The notes: a model not told the origin generated them from the letters alone. 64,000 nt of DNA from Aquisphaera giovannonii (GCF_008087625.1 NZ_CP042997.1:6634001-6698000); one strand, 5' to 3'; counted from the first letter of the stretch, positions 29,748 to 40,827 are shown. Program-made: numbers and translations.

Positions 29748-30008
29748 CACCCCTTTTCGTGGTTTGCGTGCGTGATTGGGTGTCTATTCCGGGGGCTCGT
29801 CGTCACGCACTCTCGCGTTGTACGTCTGTATTTGGGAGGATTTGTATCAAGCTCTTGCCCGAGCTCGCGAACTCCCACCAGGCCAAACCTGCAAACCATC
29901 CTCTCCCGTCGCGAGCCCCGGATCCTAGACTTCCGCATCCCGGAAAGAAGTCGGATCACGAGATGAGATTGCGACCAGCCCCGAGCCGCTTCACGGGAGC
30001 CAGCTGCC

Positions 30009-30920
30009 ATGCTCGCCAAACTTATGGAGATGCTGACGCCCGGTTCGGCTGAGGCCGGGGTGTATCGGAAGCGGGTGAACATCCAGAAGCGGTTCGCCAT
30101 CCTGGCCGACGCCTCCAGCCAGGGGAGCATGTCCAAGGTCTACAAGGCGCACGACCACGAGACGGGGAAGACGGTCTGCCTCAAGGTGCAGCTCCGTCAG
30201 AAGAACGAGGCGGCCGCCGCCAGGGCCTCCCGCGAGGAGGCGAGGCCGCCCGAAGGGGCCATCGCGGTGGCGATCGTCCACCCTCACGTCGTGCGGACCG
30301 TGGAGTATGGCGAGACCACGGCGGGCGAGCAGTATCTCGTGATGGAGTTCATCGAGGGCTACAGCTTCCAGTACATCCACGAGTCGAGGCTCGGCAAGAC
30401 CGCCCAGAAGGTCGAATGGGTCGCCCAGGCGGCCGAGGGGCTGGCCGCGGTCCACGCGGCCGGGTTCATCCACCATGATGTGAACCCGCGCAACTTCCTG
30501 CTCAACCGCGATCACGCGGTCAAGGTCATCGACTTCGGGCTGGCCGTCCCGAACACGCCGGCCTTCCGGGGGCCCGGGAACCGGACGGGGACGCTCCAGT
30601 ACATGGCCCCGGAGCTGATCCGCCGCGAGCCGATCGACGAGCGTATCGACATCTTCAGCCTCGGTGTCGTCGCCTACGAGCTCCTGACGGGGCGCCTCCC
30701 TTACTCGGCCACGGGCTCGTCCACCACGATGCTCCAGCGACTCAACGTCGACCCGATCGACCCGGTGAAGGTCAAGCCGAAGCTCTCCGACGAGCTTTGC
30801 GACGCCCTCCGTCGGCTGACGGCTCGCAGGCGTGAGGACCGCTGGCCGTCGCTCGCCACCCTGGCATCGCACCTGCGATCGATCCCGGCCAAGCGGCCCA
30901 GGCCCGTCGAGCAAGACTGA
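30009..30920 (+). CDS. serine/threonine protein kinase with atypical HHD catalytic loop
   Basis: The 303-residue product is a Hanks-type kinase domain with no transmembrane segment or sensor. The glycine loop is weak (ADASSQGSMSKVYKA), and the lysine is in TVCLKVQ. The catalytic loop reads HHDVNPRNFLL, where most kinases have HRD-x-KPxN, so Arg is His and the Lys is Arg. The DFG is intact (VIDFGLAVP), and the activation segment has GTLQYMAPELIRRE. DIFSLGVVAYELLTGRLPY and a closing RRREDRWPS match subdomains IX-XI. Activity is likely but unproven. The start at 30009 follows a weak GGGAG. Confidence 0.82.
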   Translation: MLAKLMEMLTPGSAEAGVYRKRVNIQKRFAILADASSQGSMSKVYKAHDHETGKTVCLKVQLRQKNEAAAARASREEARPPEGAIAVAIVHPHVVRTVEYGETTAGEQYLVMEFIEGYSFQYIHESRLGKTAQKVEWVAQAAEGLAAVHAAGFIHHDVNPRNFLLNRDHAVKVIDFGLAVPNTPAFRGPGNRTGTLQYMAPELIRREPIDERIDIFSLGVVAYELLTGRLPYSATGSSTTMLQRLNVDPIDPVKVKPKLSDELCDALRRLTARRREDRWPSLATLASHLRSIPAKRPRPVEQD

Positions 30921-30939
30921 ACGTTCGGCGCGAAATCGC

Positions 30940-31863
30940 TCAGCGCGCGTCGTCCCTCACCGCGTGGATGACCCTGGGGTGGTTCCTCAGGTCGTGAACC
31001 GTCGGCAGGAGCCGGTACGCGCCGGCCTCCTCGATCAGGGAGCGCACGGGCTGCTCCTGGGCCGTGCCGATCTCGAGGATCAGGTGGCCCCCCGGGCGGA
31101 GCAGGGGGATCGCCTCGAGGACCAGCCGCGAGACGACCCGGAGCCCGTCCGGGCCGCCATCGAGGGCCATCGCGGGCTCGTGATCGCGGACGCCCGGCTC
31201 GAGCGTTGCGATGTCGGCCGAGGGGATGTAAGGGGGATTCGAGAGGATCGCGTCGAACGGTGACTCCCCCGCGACCGGGGCGAGGAGGTCCCCCTGGTGG
31301 AACCGGATGCGATCGGCCACGCCGTGCTTCGTCGCATTGCGTCGGGCCGTTTCCAGGGCCTCGGCCGACAGGTCGATCGCTTCGAACCGGGCCCTCGCCT
31401 CCTGATGCGCGGAGGCGATCGCCAGGCAGCCGGAGCCGGTGCCGACGTCCACGGCCCGGGGAGCCTCCATCGCCTTCGCGGCCTCGAGGAACTCGACGAC
31501 GACGAACTCGGTCTCGGGGCGGGGGATCAGGACCGCGGGTGAGACCTCGAGCGCCAGGGAGTAGAACTCCTTGCGTCCGACCAGGTAGGCGACGGGCGCC
31601 CCCTCGGCGCGGCGGCGGACCAGCTCGCGGAACTCGCCGCGGGCCCGCTCGCCGACGGGCTCTTCCCAGTGGGTGTAGAGCTGGACGCGCTGCCAGCCGA
31701 GCACCTGGGCGAGCATGACCTCGGCATCCAGCCGGGGGCTCTCCGCGCCCCGTCGGGTGAGGAAGTCCGTGGTCCAGGTCAGGAGCCGGCGGATCGTCCA
31801 GTCCTCGTCGGCCGGCCTCGGTTCGCGGTCGCTGGTCACGTCACGCATCCTTCGAGGGACCAT
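30940..31863 (-). CDS. prmC: peptide chain release factor N5-glutamine methyltransferase PrmC
   Basis: PrmC methylates the glutamine of the GGQ motif in release factors 1 and 2. The 307-residue product has a helical N-domain that contacts the factor (EVMLAQVLGWQRVQLYTH, IPRPETEF) and a SAM-binding domain with AVDVGTGSGCLAIA and the substrate-binding LSNPPYIPSADI. The start at 31863 (MVPRRMRD) shares one base with the prfA stop, TAATG; an internal ATG at 31848 is the alternative. It is encoded immediately after its protein substrate. Confidence 0.93.
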   Translation of the reverse strand: MVPRRMRDVTSDREPRPADEDWTIRRLLTWTTDFLTRRGAESPRLDAEVMLAQVLGWQRVQLYTHWEEPVGERARGEFRELVRRRAEGAPVAYLVGRKEFYSLALEVSPAVLIPRPETEFVVVEFLEAAKAMEAPRAVDVGTGSGCLAIASAHQEARARFEAIDLSAEALETARRNATKHGVADRIRFHQGDLLAPVAGESPFDAILSNPPYIPSADIATLEPGVRDHEPAMALDGGPDGLRVVSRLVLEAIPLLRPGGHLILEIGTAQEQPVRSLIEEAGAYRLLPTVHDLRNHPRVIHAVRDDAR

Positions 31864-32930
31864 TAGAGGTCGCCGAGCGACTCCCGGCGATCGTGGTCGA
31901 TGAGCGCCCGGGTGAGCGGGAGCAGCGAGCCCTGGATGACCTGGTCGAGGTTGTAGAGCGTCAGGTTGATCCGGTGGTCGGTGACGCGGTTCTGGGGGAA
32001 GTTGTAGGTGCGGATCCTCTGCGAGCGATCGCCCGAGCCGATGAGGCTGCGCCTCGCCTGGTCGCGCTGGGAGCGGGCGTTCTCCTGGATCTGCTCGTAG
32101 AGCCGGCTGCGGAGGATCCGCATGGCCTTGGCCTTGTTCTTGTGCTGGCTGCGCTCGTCGCGGCAATTGACGACCAGGCCGCTCGGCAGGTGGGTGATCC
32201 GCACGCCGCTCTCGGTCTTGTTCTGGTGCTGGCCGCCGGGGCCGCCCGACCGCATGACGTCGATCTGGAGGTCCTCGGTGCGGATGTCGATCTCCACGTC
32301 CTCCGGCTCCGGGAGCACGGCCACGGTCGCCGCGGAGGTGTGGATCCGGCCCTGGGCCTCGGTCTCGGGCACCCGCTGGACGCGATGGCCGCCGCTCTCG
32401 AACTGGAGATTGCGGAAGGCCGCCTCGCCCTTGACGCTGAAGGAGACCTCCCGGAAGCCGCCCAGCTCGGTGGCCTCCATGTCCAGTAGCTCGAACTTCC
32501 AGCCCTGGGCCTCGGCGAACCGGCGGTACATCTCGTAGAGGTCGCGGGCGAAGAGGGCCGCCTCGTCGCCGCCGGTGCCGGCTCGGATTTCCATGATCAA
32601 CGCGGCGTGGTCGGCGCCGGCCTGGCGGTCGTAGAGCAGGTCGCGGAGCGACTCGCCGACCTCGGCCTGCTTGTCGCGGAGGCCCGCGATCTCCCCCTCG
32701 GCGTAGGACCGCATCTCGGGGTCGGACTCCGACTCGGCCAGGGCCTCGGCCTCGTCGATCTGGCGGCCGAGCTCCAGGTACCGGCCGTACGGGACGCAGA
32801 GCTTGGCGAGGGCCCCACGCTCCCTGGCCAGGGACGCCACCCGCGACGCGTCCGCGGTCACGTCCGGATCCACGAGCGATCGCTCGATCTCCTGGAACCT
32901 GTGGTAGTCGGCCTGGAGCTTCTCGAACAC
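31863..32930 (-). CDS. prfA: peptide chain release factor 1
   Basis: RF1 recognises UAA and UAG stop codons and triggers peptide release. The 355-residue product shows the codon-recognition PxT-type tripeptide in [12 protein letters not shown] (PET), followed by [14 protein letters not shown], and the catalytic GGQ loop in [17 protein letters not shown]. Domain 1 ([18 protein letters not shown]) and the C-terminal [20 protein letters not shown] are standard. It sits between rpmE (126 bases upstream) and prmC (one-base overlap), the order found in many bacteria. Confidence 0.96.
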   Translation of the reverse strand: MFEKLQADYHRFQEIERSLVDPDVTADASRVASLARERGALAKLCVPYGRYLELGRQIDEAEALAESESDPEMRSYAEGEIAGLRDKQAEVGESLRDLLYDRQAGADHAALIMEIRAGTGGDEAALFARDLYEMYRRFAEAQGWKFELLDMEATELGGFREVSFSVKGEAAFRNLQFESGGHRVQRVPETEAQGRIHTSAATVAVLPEPEDVEIDIRTEDLQIDVMRSGGPGGQHQNKTESGVRITHLPSGLVVNCRDERSQHKNKAKAMRILRSRLYEQIQENARSQRDQARRSLIGSGDRSQRIRTYNFPQNRVTDHRINLTLYNLDQVIQGSLLPLTRALIDHDRRESLGDL

Positions 32931-32993
32931 GGGGGAGAGTGTCCCGGATCAGGGTCGGTCGATCGGTCGAGGCCACGCCGCCGGAAACGCAGA

Positions 32994-33034
32994 AGGCCCG
33001 TCGCGCGACACCCAGGGGAGTCGCCCGGCGGGCC
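32994..33034 (-). terminator. intrinsic-type hairpin between rpmE and prfA
   Basis: On the minus strand GGCCCGCCGGGCGAC pairs imperfectly with GTCGCGCGACGGGCC across a short loop, followed by TTCTGCGTTT. It lies 22 bases after the rpmE stop. Stem and partial T-tail resemble a rho-independent terminator, perhaps partial, since prfA lies downstream. Confidence 0.5.
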
Positions 33035-33056
33035 GTCCTGACGTTCGGTCCGGGAA

Positions 33057-33299
33057 CTAGGCCTTGGCGGGCTCGGCCTTTTCCTTCTTCGCCTTGCCGT
33101 AGGTGCCCTGGAACTTCTTGTTGAACTTGTCCACCCGGCCGGCGGCGTCCACGAACTTGACGGAGCCGGTGAAGAACGGGTGACACTTGGAGCAGACTTC
33201 CACCATGATCTTCGGCTTCGTGCTGCGGGTCTGGAAGGTATTCCCGCAGCCGCAGGTCACGGTGCTGTCCACGTACTTGGGATGGATTCCGTCTTTCAT
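33057..33299 (-). CDS. rpmE: 50S ribosomal protein L31
   Basis: L31 bridges the two ribosomal subunits. The 80-residue product is the zinc-binding (C+) form with Cys16, Cys18, Cys36 and Cys39 (TCGCG and CSKCH). The sequence [33 protein letters not shown] is typical; the C-terminus has a lysine/glutamate-rich tail ([12 protein letters not shown]). It is the first gene of the rpmE-prfA-prmC group. Confidence 0.96.
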   Translation of the reverse strand: MKDGIHPKYVDSTVTCGCGNTFQTRSTKPKIMVEVCSKCHPFFTGSVKFVDAAGRVDKFNKKFQGTYGKAKKEKAEPAKA

Positions 33300-33429
33300 C
33301 TCAGTCGATCCGCACCAGCGTGAGAGGGATTGAATCGGTCAGGTCAGCTCTATCCTACGAGCGGGTCAAGCCGACGGTTCGTCGGGGCAAGGCTGCCATG
33401 ATATCACGAAGGCGGCACATTTCCCAGAG

Positions 33430-33984
33430 TCATTTCGACCCGAGCCTCGCCGCGACTTCCCGCTCCACGTCCTCGTAGGTGAACTGGTGGTCGGGGTCGT
33501 CCATGGTGAACCGCTTCAGCTCCTTCCCGTCGGGGCCGAACAGGAAGACGGCCGGGATGGCGTTGATGTCCAGCTTGTCGAACCCGTCGCCGAAGTTCTC
33601 GTCCAGGAGCACGTTGGTGAAGACGGCTTCCTTCTCCTTGAGGAACTTCTCCGCCGCCGCGACGGCCTTCTCGTCGGTCGGATCGTCGAGCGTGACCGAG
33701 ACGACATTCAGGCCCTTGGACCCATACTTCTTGTGCATCTCGACGAGGTGCGGGAAGTTCGCCTTGCAGGGGCCGCAGGTGGTGGCCCAGGCGTCCACGA
33801 GCGTGAGCCTGGACGACTTCGCGGAGGCGAGCCGCTCCCGGAACGCGTCCCACTTCAGCCGCTCCAGCTTGACTCCGGAGCCCGGGGCCGCCGCGCCCTC
33901 ATCCGCCGAGACGCCGGGGTGGGATGCGAGGAGGAGCCCGAAGGAAACCAGGCCGATCGAGCAGGCGACGATCGCGGTCTTCAT
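33430..33984 (-). CDS. TlpA-like exported thioredoxin-fold protein
   Basis: The 184-residue product has a signal peptide (MKTAIVACSIGLVSFGLLLA to SADEG) and a TlpA/ResA-like thioredoxin domain with the active site DAWATTCGPCKANFPHL (CGPC). The strand INAIPAVFLFGPDGKEL supplies the cis-proline. The protein would reduce or oxidise exported thiols, for example in cytochrome c maturation, in keeping with the many c-type cytochromes in this window. The start is set at 33984 from the signal peptide. It lies 158 bases downstream of another thioredoxin-fold gene. Confidence 0.85.
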   Translation of the reverse strand: MKTAIVACSIGLVSFGLLLASHPGVSADEGAAAPGSGVKLERLKWDAFRERLASAKSSRLTLVDAWATTCGPCKANFPHLVEMHKKYGSKGLNVVSVTLDDPTDEKAVAAAEKFLKEKEAVFTNVLLDENFGDGFDKLDINAIPAVFLFGPDGKELKRFTMDDPDHQFTYEDVEREVAARLGSK

Positions 33985-34047
33985 GATGGTGCCATTCCTG
34001 ACTTGCTGGGGCGAGGATCGGGGCATGACAGGGCCAGGCATGAGCGG

Positions 34048-34081
34048 GCAGGGCCCGCGCGGTCGACCGCACGGGCCCTGC
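34048..34081 (-). terminator. 10-base GC hairpin between the two exported thioredoxin-fold genes
   Basis: GCAGGGCCCG and its complement enclose 14 bases that themselves contain GGTCGACC. No T-run follows on the minus strand, so it may be a terminator of the upstream gene or an attenuating hairpin for the downstream one. Confidence 0.4.
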
Positions 34082-34142
34082 CTCTTGTCGAGATTTCAGG
34101 CTCCGCGGGCGAGCGGCCCGCGGGGCCGTCGGGCGGGGGCGG

Positions 34143-34751
34143 TCACTTGGCGTAGCTGATCCCGCAACCGGCCGGACGGGTCTCCTCGACGGGTGGCGTG
34201 TTGCCGGCGAGCAGGGCGTCCACGGCGTCCTTGAGGTAGTGCTTCGTCACCTTGGTCTCGTTCATGACGTTGTCGTCCATGGCGCCGATGTAGCGGATCT
34301 TCCGCTCCTTGTCGAGGACGAAGAAGTGCGGGGTGTTGCTGGCGCCGTAGGCCTTGCCGATCGCCTGGGTCTCGTCATGGCCGTAGGTGTAGTTGATCTT
34401 CTTCTCCTTGGCATGGTTCTTGATGCCAGGGAGCTTGTCCTCGTCCGCGTTGCTGACCGCGACGGCGACGACCTTGACCGGCTTGTCCTTGTACTCGGAG
34501 GTGAACTCGATGATCCGGTCGTCGGCGGCCAGGACGGCCGGGCAGTGATTGGCCAGGAACACCAGGACGACCACGTCTTCCTTGATGTCGCCCAGCGTGA
34601 GGCTGGTCTGCTCGCCATTGGGGGCGACGGCCGGGATGCCGGAGAAGTCGGGCGCCTGGTCGCCGACCTTCACCTTCTTGTTGTAGTGGTCGGCGGCGTA
34701 GGCCGGGACGGCCAGCGCGAGGACGGCCAGGCTCAGAAGCACCTTCCGCAT
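34143..34751 (-). CDS. exported redoxin (AhpC/TSA-like) with single active-site cysteine
   Basis: The 202-residue product has a signal peptide (MRKVLLSLAVLALAVPAYAA) and a redoxin domain: KVGDQAPDFSG, then VFLANHCPAVLA, where only the first Cys of the usual CXXC remains, then ASNTPHFFVLDKERKIRYIG. An extra Cys lies near the C-terminus in RPAGCGISYAK. This N-HCP-A/V type is frequent in Planctomycetes and is expected to be a peroxiredoxin- or thioredoxin-like exported protein of unknown partner. The start at 34751 follows GGAGAGA. Confidence 0.83.
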   Translation of the reverse strand: MRKVLLSLAVLALAVPAYAADHYNKKVKVGDQAPDFSGIPAVAPNGEQTSLTLGDIKEDVVVLVFLANHCPAVLAADDRIIEFTSEYKDKPVKVVAVAVSNADEDKLPGIKNHAKEKKINYTYGHDETQAIGKAYGASNTPHFFVLDKERKIRYIGAMDDNVMNETKVTKHYLKDAVDALLAGNTPPVEETRPAGCGISYAK

Positions 34752-35222
34752 CGTTGATCTCTCCAGTCGGTGTTGGATTCGCGGGGGACGGGCCATCCCT
34801 GAAAGACCCATCCGGAGGACTCACTCCGAGACGCGAGACAGGTCGGCGACGCAGTCGACGAAATCCCGAGCTGCCATGGAGCGCAACCGGGCGGTTGCCG
34901 AGAACAGGAGCGACAAAGCCGGGCACATGGGCCGGCGAATCCGCCGCAATGACGGATCACCTGCGATCCTCGCGACGTGTCACCGCCGCAGGAGATCGGG
35001 ACGATTATTAGTCGCGGACCCACGCCGAGTCAACGGGCGGGAGACGCTCACGGAATACCGAAGCGGTCATGCATGTCGACAAACGTTCTTGATTGTATTA
35101 GGCATTTTTCCTTAAGGGAGGCCGAGACCGGGGACTCGGGGTGAGCTATTTGCATGGAATCCCTGATCCGCCGGGGCCGTCCGCCCCCGATTTGATGATC
35201 GGACACCAGGAGTCATTACGAC
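34752..35222. other. 471-base divergent control region between a redoxin gene and katE
   Basis: The region is the shared upstream DNA of two oxidative-stress-type genes. It is notably AT-richer around 35000-35115, the likely promoter area, with TTGATT at 35089-35094 and a weak TTAAGG 17 bases on. A good ribosome site (AGGAG) stands about ten bases before katE. No operator resembling an OxyR, PerR or Fur box was recognised. Confidence 0.45.
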
Positions 35223-37334
<2,112 letters not shown>

Positions 37335-37368
37335 CCGGGCGGGCGATGCGGACTTCGGTGCGGTTCGC

Positions 37369-37390
37369 GGGGCCGGGATCGGCCGGCCCC
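37369..37390. terminator. hairpin between convergent katE and ThuA-like genes
   Basis: GGGGCCG and CGGCCCC form a 7-base stem with an 8-base loop, between the two stop codons (35 bases after katE, 8 bases before the ThuA-like stop). It would work in both directions. Confidence 0.45.
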
Positions 37391-37397
37391 GGGCCGC

Positions 37398-38180
37398 TCA
37401 GCAACGGCGGCCGGCCCACAGGGCGGAGTTGGACACGGCGCGGCGGACGGACGGGTGGAAGAGGACCGGGTAGCCGTCGGGCCCGGTCCGCAGGTAGGCG
37501 ACGCGGCCTTCCCCCACGGTCCAGGTCAGGCCGCTCCGGAGCGTCTCGCCCTTCTCCCAGGAGGAGACGAAGACGACGGCCTCCGGCTTCGGCACGGCGA
37601 AGGGCTCGCAGTACATGTCGGTCCTGGGGATCGTGAACGGGGCGATCCCGCGGGCGATCGGGTGGTCGGGGGCCTTGACGCTGACGTGCTCCGGGCGCCC
37701 GTCCTCCCGCCAGCCGCCGGGCTGGCAGGAGGTCTTCATGAGCTCCTTGAAGGGCTTGCTGCAGCACGAGGCATAGAGCGCGACGAAGCCGAGCCGCCCT
37801 TCCTGGACGCGACGGGCGACCGCCGCGGCCCGGTCGTCGGGCAGATCATCATGCCGCAGGTGCCCCCACCAGATCAGGACGTCGGTGCGGTCCAGGAGGG
37901 CATCGGAGAGGCCCGCCTGCGGATCGCCGATCTGCGATCGGGCCAGCTCGATGCCGTCCCCGCGGCCAAGATGACCCGCCAGGGCGCCGTCGACGTCGTC
38001 CGGGTAGACGGCCTTCGGCGCAGTCCGCTCGCACCAGATTCGGACCCGCAGAGGCTCGTCTTTCGCAGGTGCCCGCCCCGGGGCCGGCTCCTCGCCACGC
38101 GAATCTTTCGAGCCGAGGACGTGTATGGCCGGGAATCCACCGGCCAGCGAGCGCACGAACGATCGGCGATCGACGCGCAT
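37398..38180 (-). CDS. Tat-exported ThuA-like (trehalose utilisation) protein
   Basis: The 260-residue product opens with the twin-arginine motif RRSFVRSLAGGF, so it is probably exported folded. The rest is a ThuA-type glutamine-amidotransferase-like fold: VRIWCERTAPKAVYPDDV, TDVLIWWGHLRHDDLPD, GFVALYASCCSKPFKELM and RVAYLRTGPDGYPVLF. ThuA proteins take part in trehalose or disaccharide keto-sugar metabolism in rhizobia; Planctomycetes have many copies with unknown role. A pair of cysteines (ASCCSKPF) could be reactive. The start at 38180 is set by the Tat signal. Confidence 0.85.
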   Translation of the reverse strand: MRVDRRSFVRSLAGGFPAIHVLGSKDSRGEEPAPGRAPAKDEPLRVRIWCERTAPKAVYPDDVDGALAGHLGRGDGIELARSQIGDPQAGLSDALLDRTDVLIWWGHLRHDDLPDDRAAAVARRVQEGRLGFVALYASCCSKPFKELMKTSCQPGGWREDGRPEHVSVKAPDHPIARGIAPFTIPRTDMYCEPFAVPKPEAVVFVSSWEKGETLRSGLTWTVGEGRVAYLRTGPDGYPVLFHPSVRRAVSNSALWAGRRC

Positions 38181-38375
38181 GAGAGAGGGTGCTCCTGGAT
38201 CTCGGCCGGATGACCGCGACGCGGCGCGGCTCGTGTGGCGAGGATGTAGCGCGGGAGGTAGGGGAGGATCGCGTCGGGCGTCCTCGGCAGGTTACGATGC
38301 GTTCATACTAACCGGCGAGTGGGCGGGTCGCAAGCGGGCGTCCGGCCGTCGGCGGAAAACCGTAGGAAGGAAGGC

Positions 38376-38409
38376 GGGCGCACCCCGCGGTCGACGGCGG
38401 AGTGCGCCC
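38376..38409 (-). terminator. long hairpin after a lipoprotein gene
   Basis: On the minus strand GGGCGCAC plus CCGC pairs with GCGG plus GTGCGCCC across 8 bases, 28 bases after the stop at 38438. It is followed by a pyrimidine-rich CCTTCCTTCC. A good intrinsic-type terminator candidate. Confidence 0.55.
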
Positions 38410-38437
38410 CGGAAACCTGGAAGGAGCCCGGCGGACG

Positions 38438-39151
38438 TCAACGCTGGTTGAACTTCACGTCCTGGATCACGTCGTCCTCGGAGTGCTCGACGAAGTGCCA
38501 GGAGCATTCGCCGCCGACGACCTGGATGAACTTGTTCTTGAACGCCATCCGGCCCACGCCGGACTCCATGGGCACCGGGCCGCGGATGGGGAAGGTGCTC
38601 TCCTGGTAGTTGTCGTAGATCTCGTGGGCTTCCTTGGGCTGGTCCTTGATGGACTTCCCCTTGCTGTTCTTGGGGTAGTCCATCTCGGTCGCCTTGATGT
38701 GGACCCGGGCGCTGCCCTGGAGCACGTTGAGGTCGCCGGGTTCCTGGATCTGGAACGTCTCCAGCTCCAGGAAGATGACGACGTCCGCCTCGAAGTCGCG
38801 GGCGGCGTCGGACGGGTCGGTGGAGTTGGGATGGCCTTCCATCCAGGTCTGGACCTTCTTCTGGTCCACGACGGTGATCTTCTTCGCCTTCTTCTTGAGG
38901 TTGCTGACGAACTGCGTGGTGAGCTCCCGCTCGATGCCCGGGAACTCGGACTGGCTCTGCGAGGTGCCGTGGGCGAGCACGACCACCTTCTTGTTCGCTA
39001 GCGACGGCCCTGGTGCGGGGATCGTGGGCTCGAACGGCTGGAGGAAGTAGAAGAACGGACGGGGGTCGCAGCCCACCGCGGAGGCCAGGCCGCCGGCCAG
39101 CACGACGGCGGCGGCGACGCGCCGCAAGGTTTCGAGAGTGCGAGGGGTCAT
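38438..39151 (-). CDS. conserved-looking planctomycete lipoprotein, function unknown
   Basis: The 237-residue product has a signal with lipobox SAVGC (LASAVGCDPRPFF), so it is probably acylated. The mature part has a Rossmann-like beginning (NKKVVVLAHGTSQSQSEFPGIERELTTQF), a segment KVQTWMEGHPNSTDPSDAA, then VVIFLELETFQIQEPGD and a C-terminal beta part FIQVVGGECSWHFVEHSED. No family is certain. The early part suggests an enzyme- or LptE-like fold, which I would not press. The start at 39151 is set by the lipobox. A DUF2752 gene lies 34 bases upstream. Confidence 0.65.
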   Translation of the reverse strand: MTPRTLETLRRVAAAVVLAGGLASAVGCDPRPFFYFLQPFEPTIPAPGPSLANKKVVVLAHGTSQSQSEFPGIERELTTQFVSNLKKKAKKITVVDQKKVQTWMEGHPNSTDPSDAARDFEADVVIFLELETFQIQEPGDLNVLQGSARVHIKATEMDYPKNSKGKSIKDQPKEAHEIYDNYQESTFPIRGPVPMESGVGRMAFKNKFIQVVGGECSWHFVEHSEDDVIQDVKFNQR

Positions 39152-39185
39152 CCTTCCCCCCTCCTTCCTTGGTTCGGGTGCCGGC

Positions 39186-39671
39186 TTACCGGAATCCGGC
39201 CGGCGGGGGCCCGGGGATTCCCGGCGGGACGGGTGCACCGAGGACACGAATGGACCAGCAAATGACGCCGAGGACGACGACCGCCACCGCGAGCCGCATG
39301 AGCGCCTCGCCGATTCTCGGCGTGCCGATCGGCCTCCCCAGCCAGACGCAGGCGAGCAGCCAGGTCGCGACGGGCGCCGCCAGCAGGGCGATCACGCACC
39401 CCGCCGGGTTGGCCCCCCACGACCGGCCCGGGTCACCCCGCGAGAGCCAGGCGAAGGCGGTCGTCATCCCGCAGGTCGGGCAGGGACGCCCCGTCAACTC
39501 CCGGAACGCGCAAGGGCCGAGGCCGAGCTGCGTGTGAGTTCCGTAACCGCGGGGGTCGGGTTCCAGCCCCCGCGCCAAAACCAGGATCCCGAGCAGGCCG
39601 GCCGACAGCAGGAGGAGGAGCCACCGGGGCCTCCCCTCCAGTCGTCGCGTCTCAATCGGGTGACCATCCAT
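39186..39671 (-). CDS. DUF2752 membrane protein
   Basis: The 161-residue product has the DUF2752 mark, LGLGPCAFRELTGRPCPTCGMTTAFAW, where paired cysteines (CPTCG) sit between two membrane helices. Four hydrophobic stretches are seen: LLLLSAGLLGILVLARG, TAFAWLS area, VIALLAAPVATWLLACVWLG, and RLAVAVVVLGVICWSIRVL. The family is common in many bacteria with unknown function; the cysteine pair hints at metal or thiol binding. It is followed by the lipoprotein at 38438 and preceded by a DUF374 gene. Confidence 0.85.
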   Translation of the reverse strand: MDGHPIETRRLEGRPRWLLLLLSAGLLGILVLARGLEPDPRGYGTHTQLGLGPCAFRELTGRPCPTCGMTTAFAWLSRGDPGRSWGANPAGCVIALLAAPVATWLLACVWLGRPIGTPRIGEALMRLAVAVVVLGVICWSIRVLGAPVPPGIPGPPPAGFR

Positions 39672-39786
39672 CGGTGGCCGTCTGTCTCTTTCGCCGCGTG
39701 TCGAGATGGGTCGGCCCGCGCGACGAGTTCCTGGAAATGCCCGGGTAACCTATCGCGGGGCCGGGAACGTGGCAATGCCAATCGGG

Positions 39787-40452
39787 CTACAACGCCTCGA
39801 CCCAGCGCTCGGCCTCGCCCATCGCCCGGTTCATCCGGGCCTCGACCTCCAGCCGGCAGGCCTCCAGGGTCTCCCGGTCGGCGTCCGGCGGGACGACGAC
39901 GGCGGCGGGCGCGACGCAGGCCGCCTGGCAGAACGGCCTGGGCACCGCGAACCGGTCCCAGCTCCTCGCCCGCCATGGGCCCTTGAAGGCCATCCCCGCA
40001 CCGACCACGGGCAGGCCGGTCCGGCTGGCGAGGTAGACGAGCCCCTGGTGGACGTGCCGCCTGGGACCCCTCGGGCCGTCGGGCGTGACGCACAGGTTGT
40101 CCTGCTCGATCTTCGTGGTCATCTCGCGGAGCGCCCGCGCGCCGCCGCGGGTCGTGGAACCCCGGACGACGCCGAACCCCAGGCGCCTGACCACCTGGGT
40201 GATGAGCTCCCCGTCGCGATGGTCGCTGATCAGGATGTGCATCGTCGGCCACGCCCAGTAGTGCGCCGGGAACAGCATGACCTCGTGGAAGAAGGCGTAA
40301 ATGTACCGGCCGCCGAGCCGCCGGGCGACCTCCGGGTTCACGAGCGGATCCTCGTACCGGAAGTGGTAGTCGATCGTGTCCCCGAGCCGACGCACGAGGA
40401 ACGACCCGGCGACCCCGACGGCCTTGATCAGGAGCGGATGCTGGATCTTCAA
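39787..40452 (-). CDS. DUF374 lysophospholipid acyltransferase-like protein
   Basis: The 221-residue product matches DUF374 (LPLAT superfamily): YIYAFFHEVMLFPAHY, ILISDHRDGELITQVVRRLGFGVVRG, STTRGGARALREM, DNLCVTPDGPRGPRRHVHQGLVYLA. The family is related to acyltransferases for lysolipid or lipid A, so a role in outer-membrane lipid is plausible. The usual H-X4-D catalytic pair is not clear here (HEVMLF). Start 40452 (MKIQHPLLIK) is well placed. Confidence 0.8.
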   Translation of the reverse strand: MKIQHPLLIKAVGVAGSFLVRRLGDTIDYHFRYEDPLVNPEVARRLGGRYIYAFFHEVMLFPAHYWAWPTMHILISDHRDGELITQVVRRLGFGVVRGSTTRGGARALREMTTKIEQDNLCVTPDGPRGPRRHVHQGLVYLASRTGLPVVGAGMAFKGPWRARSWDRFAVPRPFCQAACVAPAAVVVPPDADRETLEACRLEVEARMNRAMGEAERWVEAL

Positions 40453-40827
40453 GCCGGCCTCCGTGTTCCTTCCGTGGAGACGGAATGCGAGATGAGCCCA
40501 GGCGGAGCGTACGCAAATGACCCGGACCGGGCCAGTGCAACTCGGGTGCGTTCAGACCGGACGCCCGGTCGCCTCTGGTTCCCGGAGCCCTATCTGGCGC
40601 ACAAAATGTTGATCTTGATTTCAGACAAAACCGAAACTACCATCGAATCAGTCTGTACTGTCCAGAGGTCAGGGCGGTCGGATTTTGAGGAGAAATGGAG
40701 AGTCGGCTCGACGATCCATCCATGACCTCGGGGCCGGTCGGCGATCGGCCCGATCTCGGCCCGTCTCTGACATCTGAATTGGCCTGCAACGGCCCGCGGT
40801 TCCGGGCCGAGTGGGACGATCCCCCTA
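40453..40827. other. 375-base intergenic region between DUF374 and chorismatase-family genes
   Basis: The genes diverge, so both may be started here. The central part (40600-40700) is AT-rich and holds a good promoter match for the rightward gene (40615-40643). The rest is high-GC with no coding pattern. Confidence 0.4.
40615..40643 (+). promoter_or_regulatory. candidate sigma70-type promoter for the chorismatase-family gene
   Basis: TTGATT and TACCAT with an ideal 17-base spacer, in the only AT-rich block of the region, 185 bases before the ATG at 40828. The match is by eye only. Confidence 0.4.

Noticed and set aside
29748-30008. A possible tRNA or small RNA in the gap before the kinase gene
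   Set aside because: No cloverleaf, T-loop or conserved box was found by eye; only a leader region with moderate AT content.
34752-35222. OxyR or PerR operator before katE
   Set aside because: I looked for a palindromic AT-rich operator but saw none that matched a known consensus.
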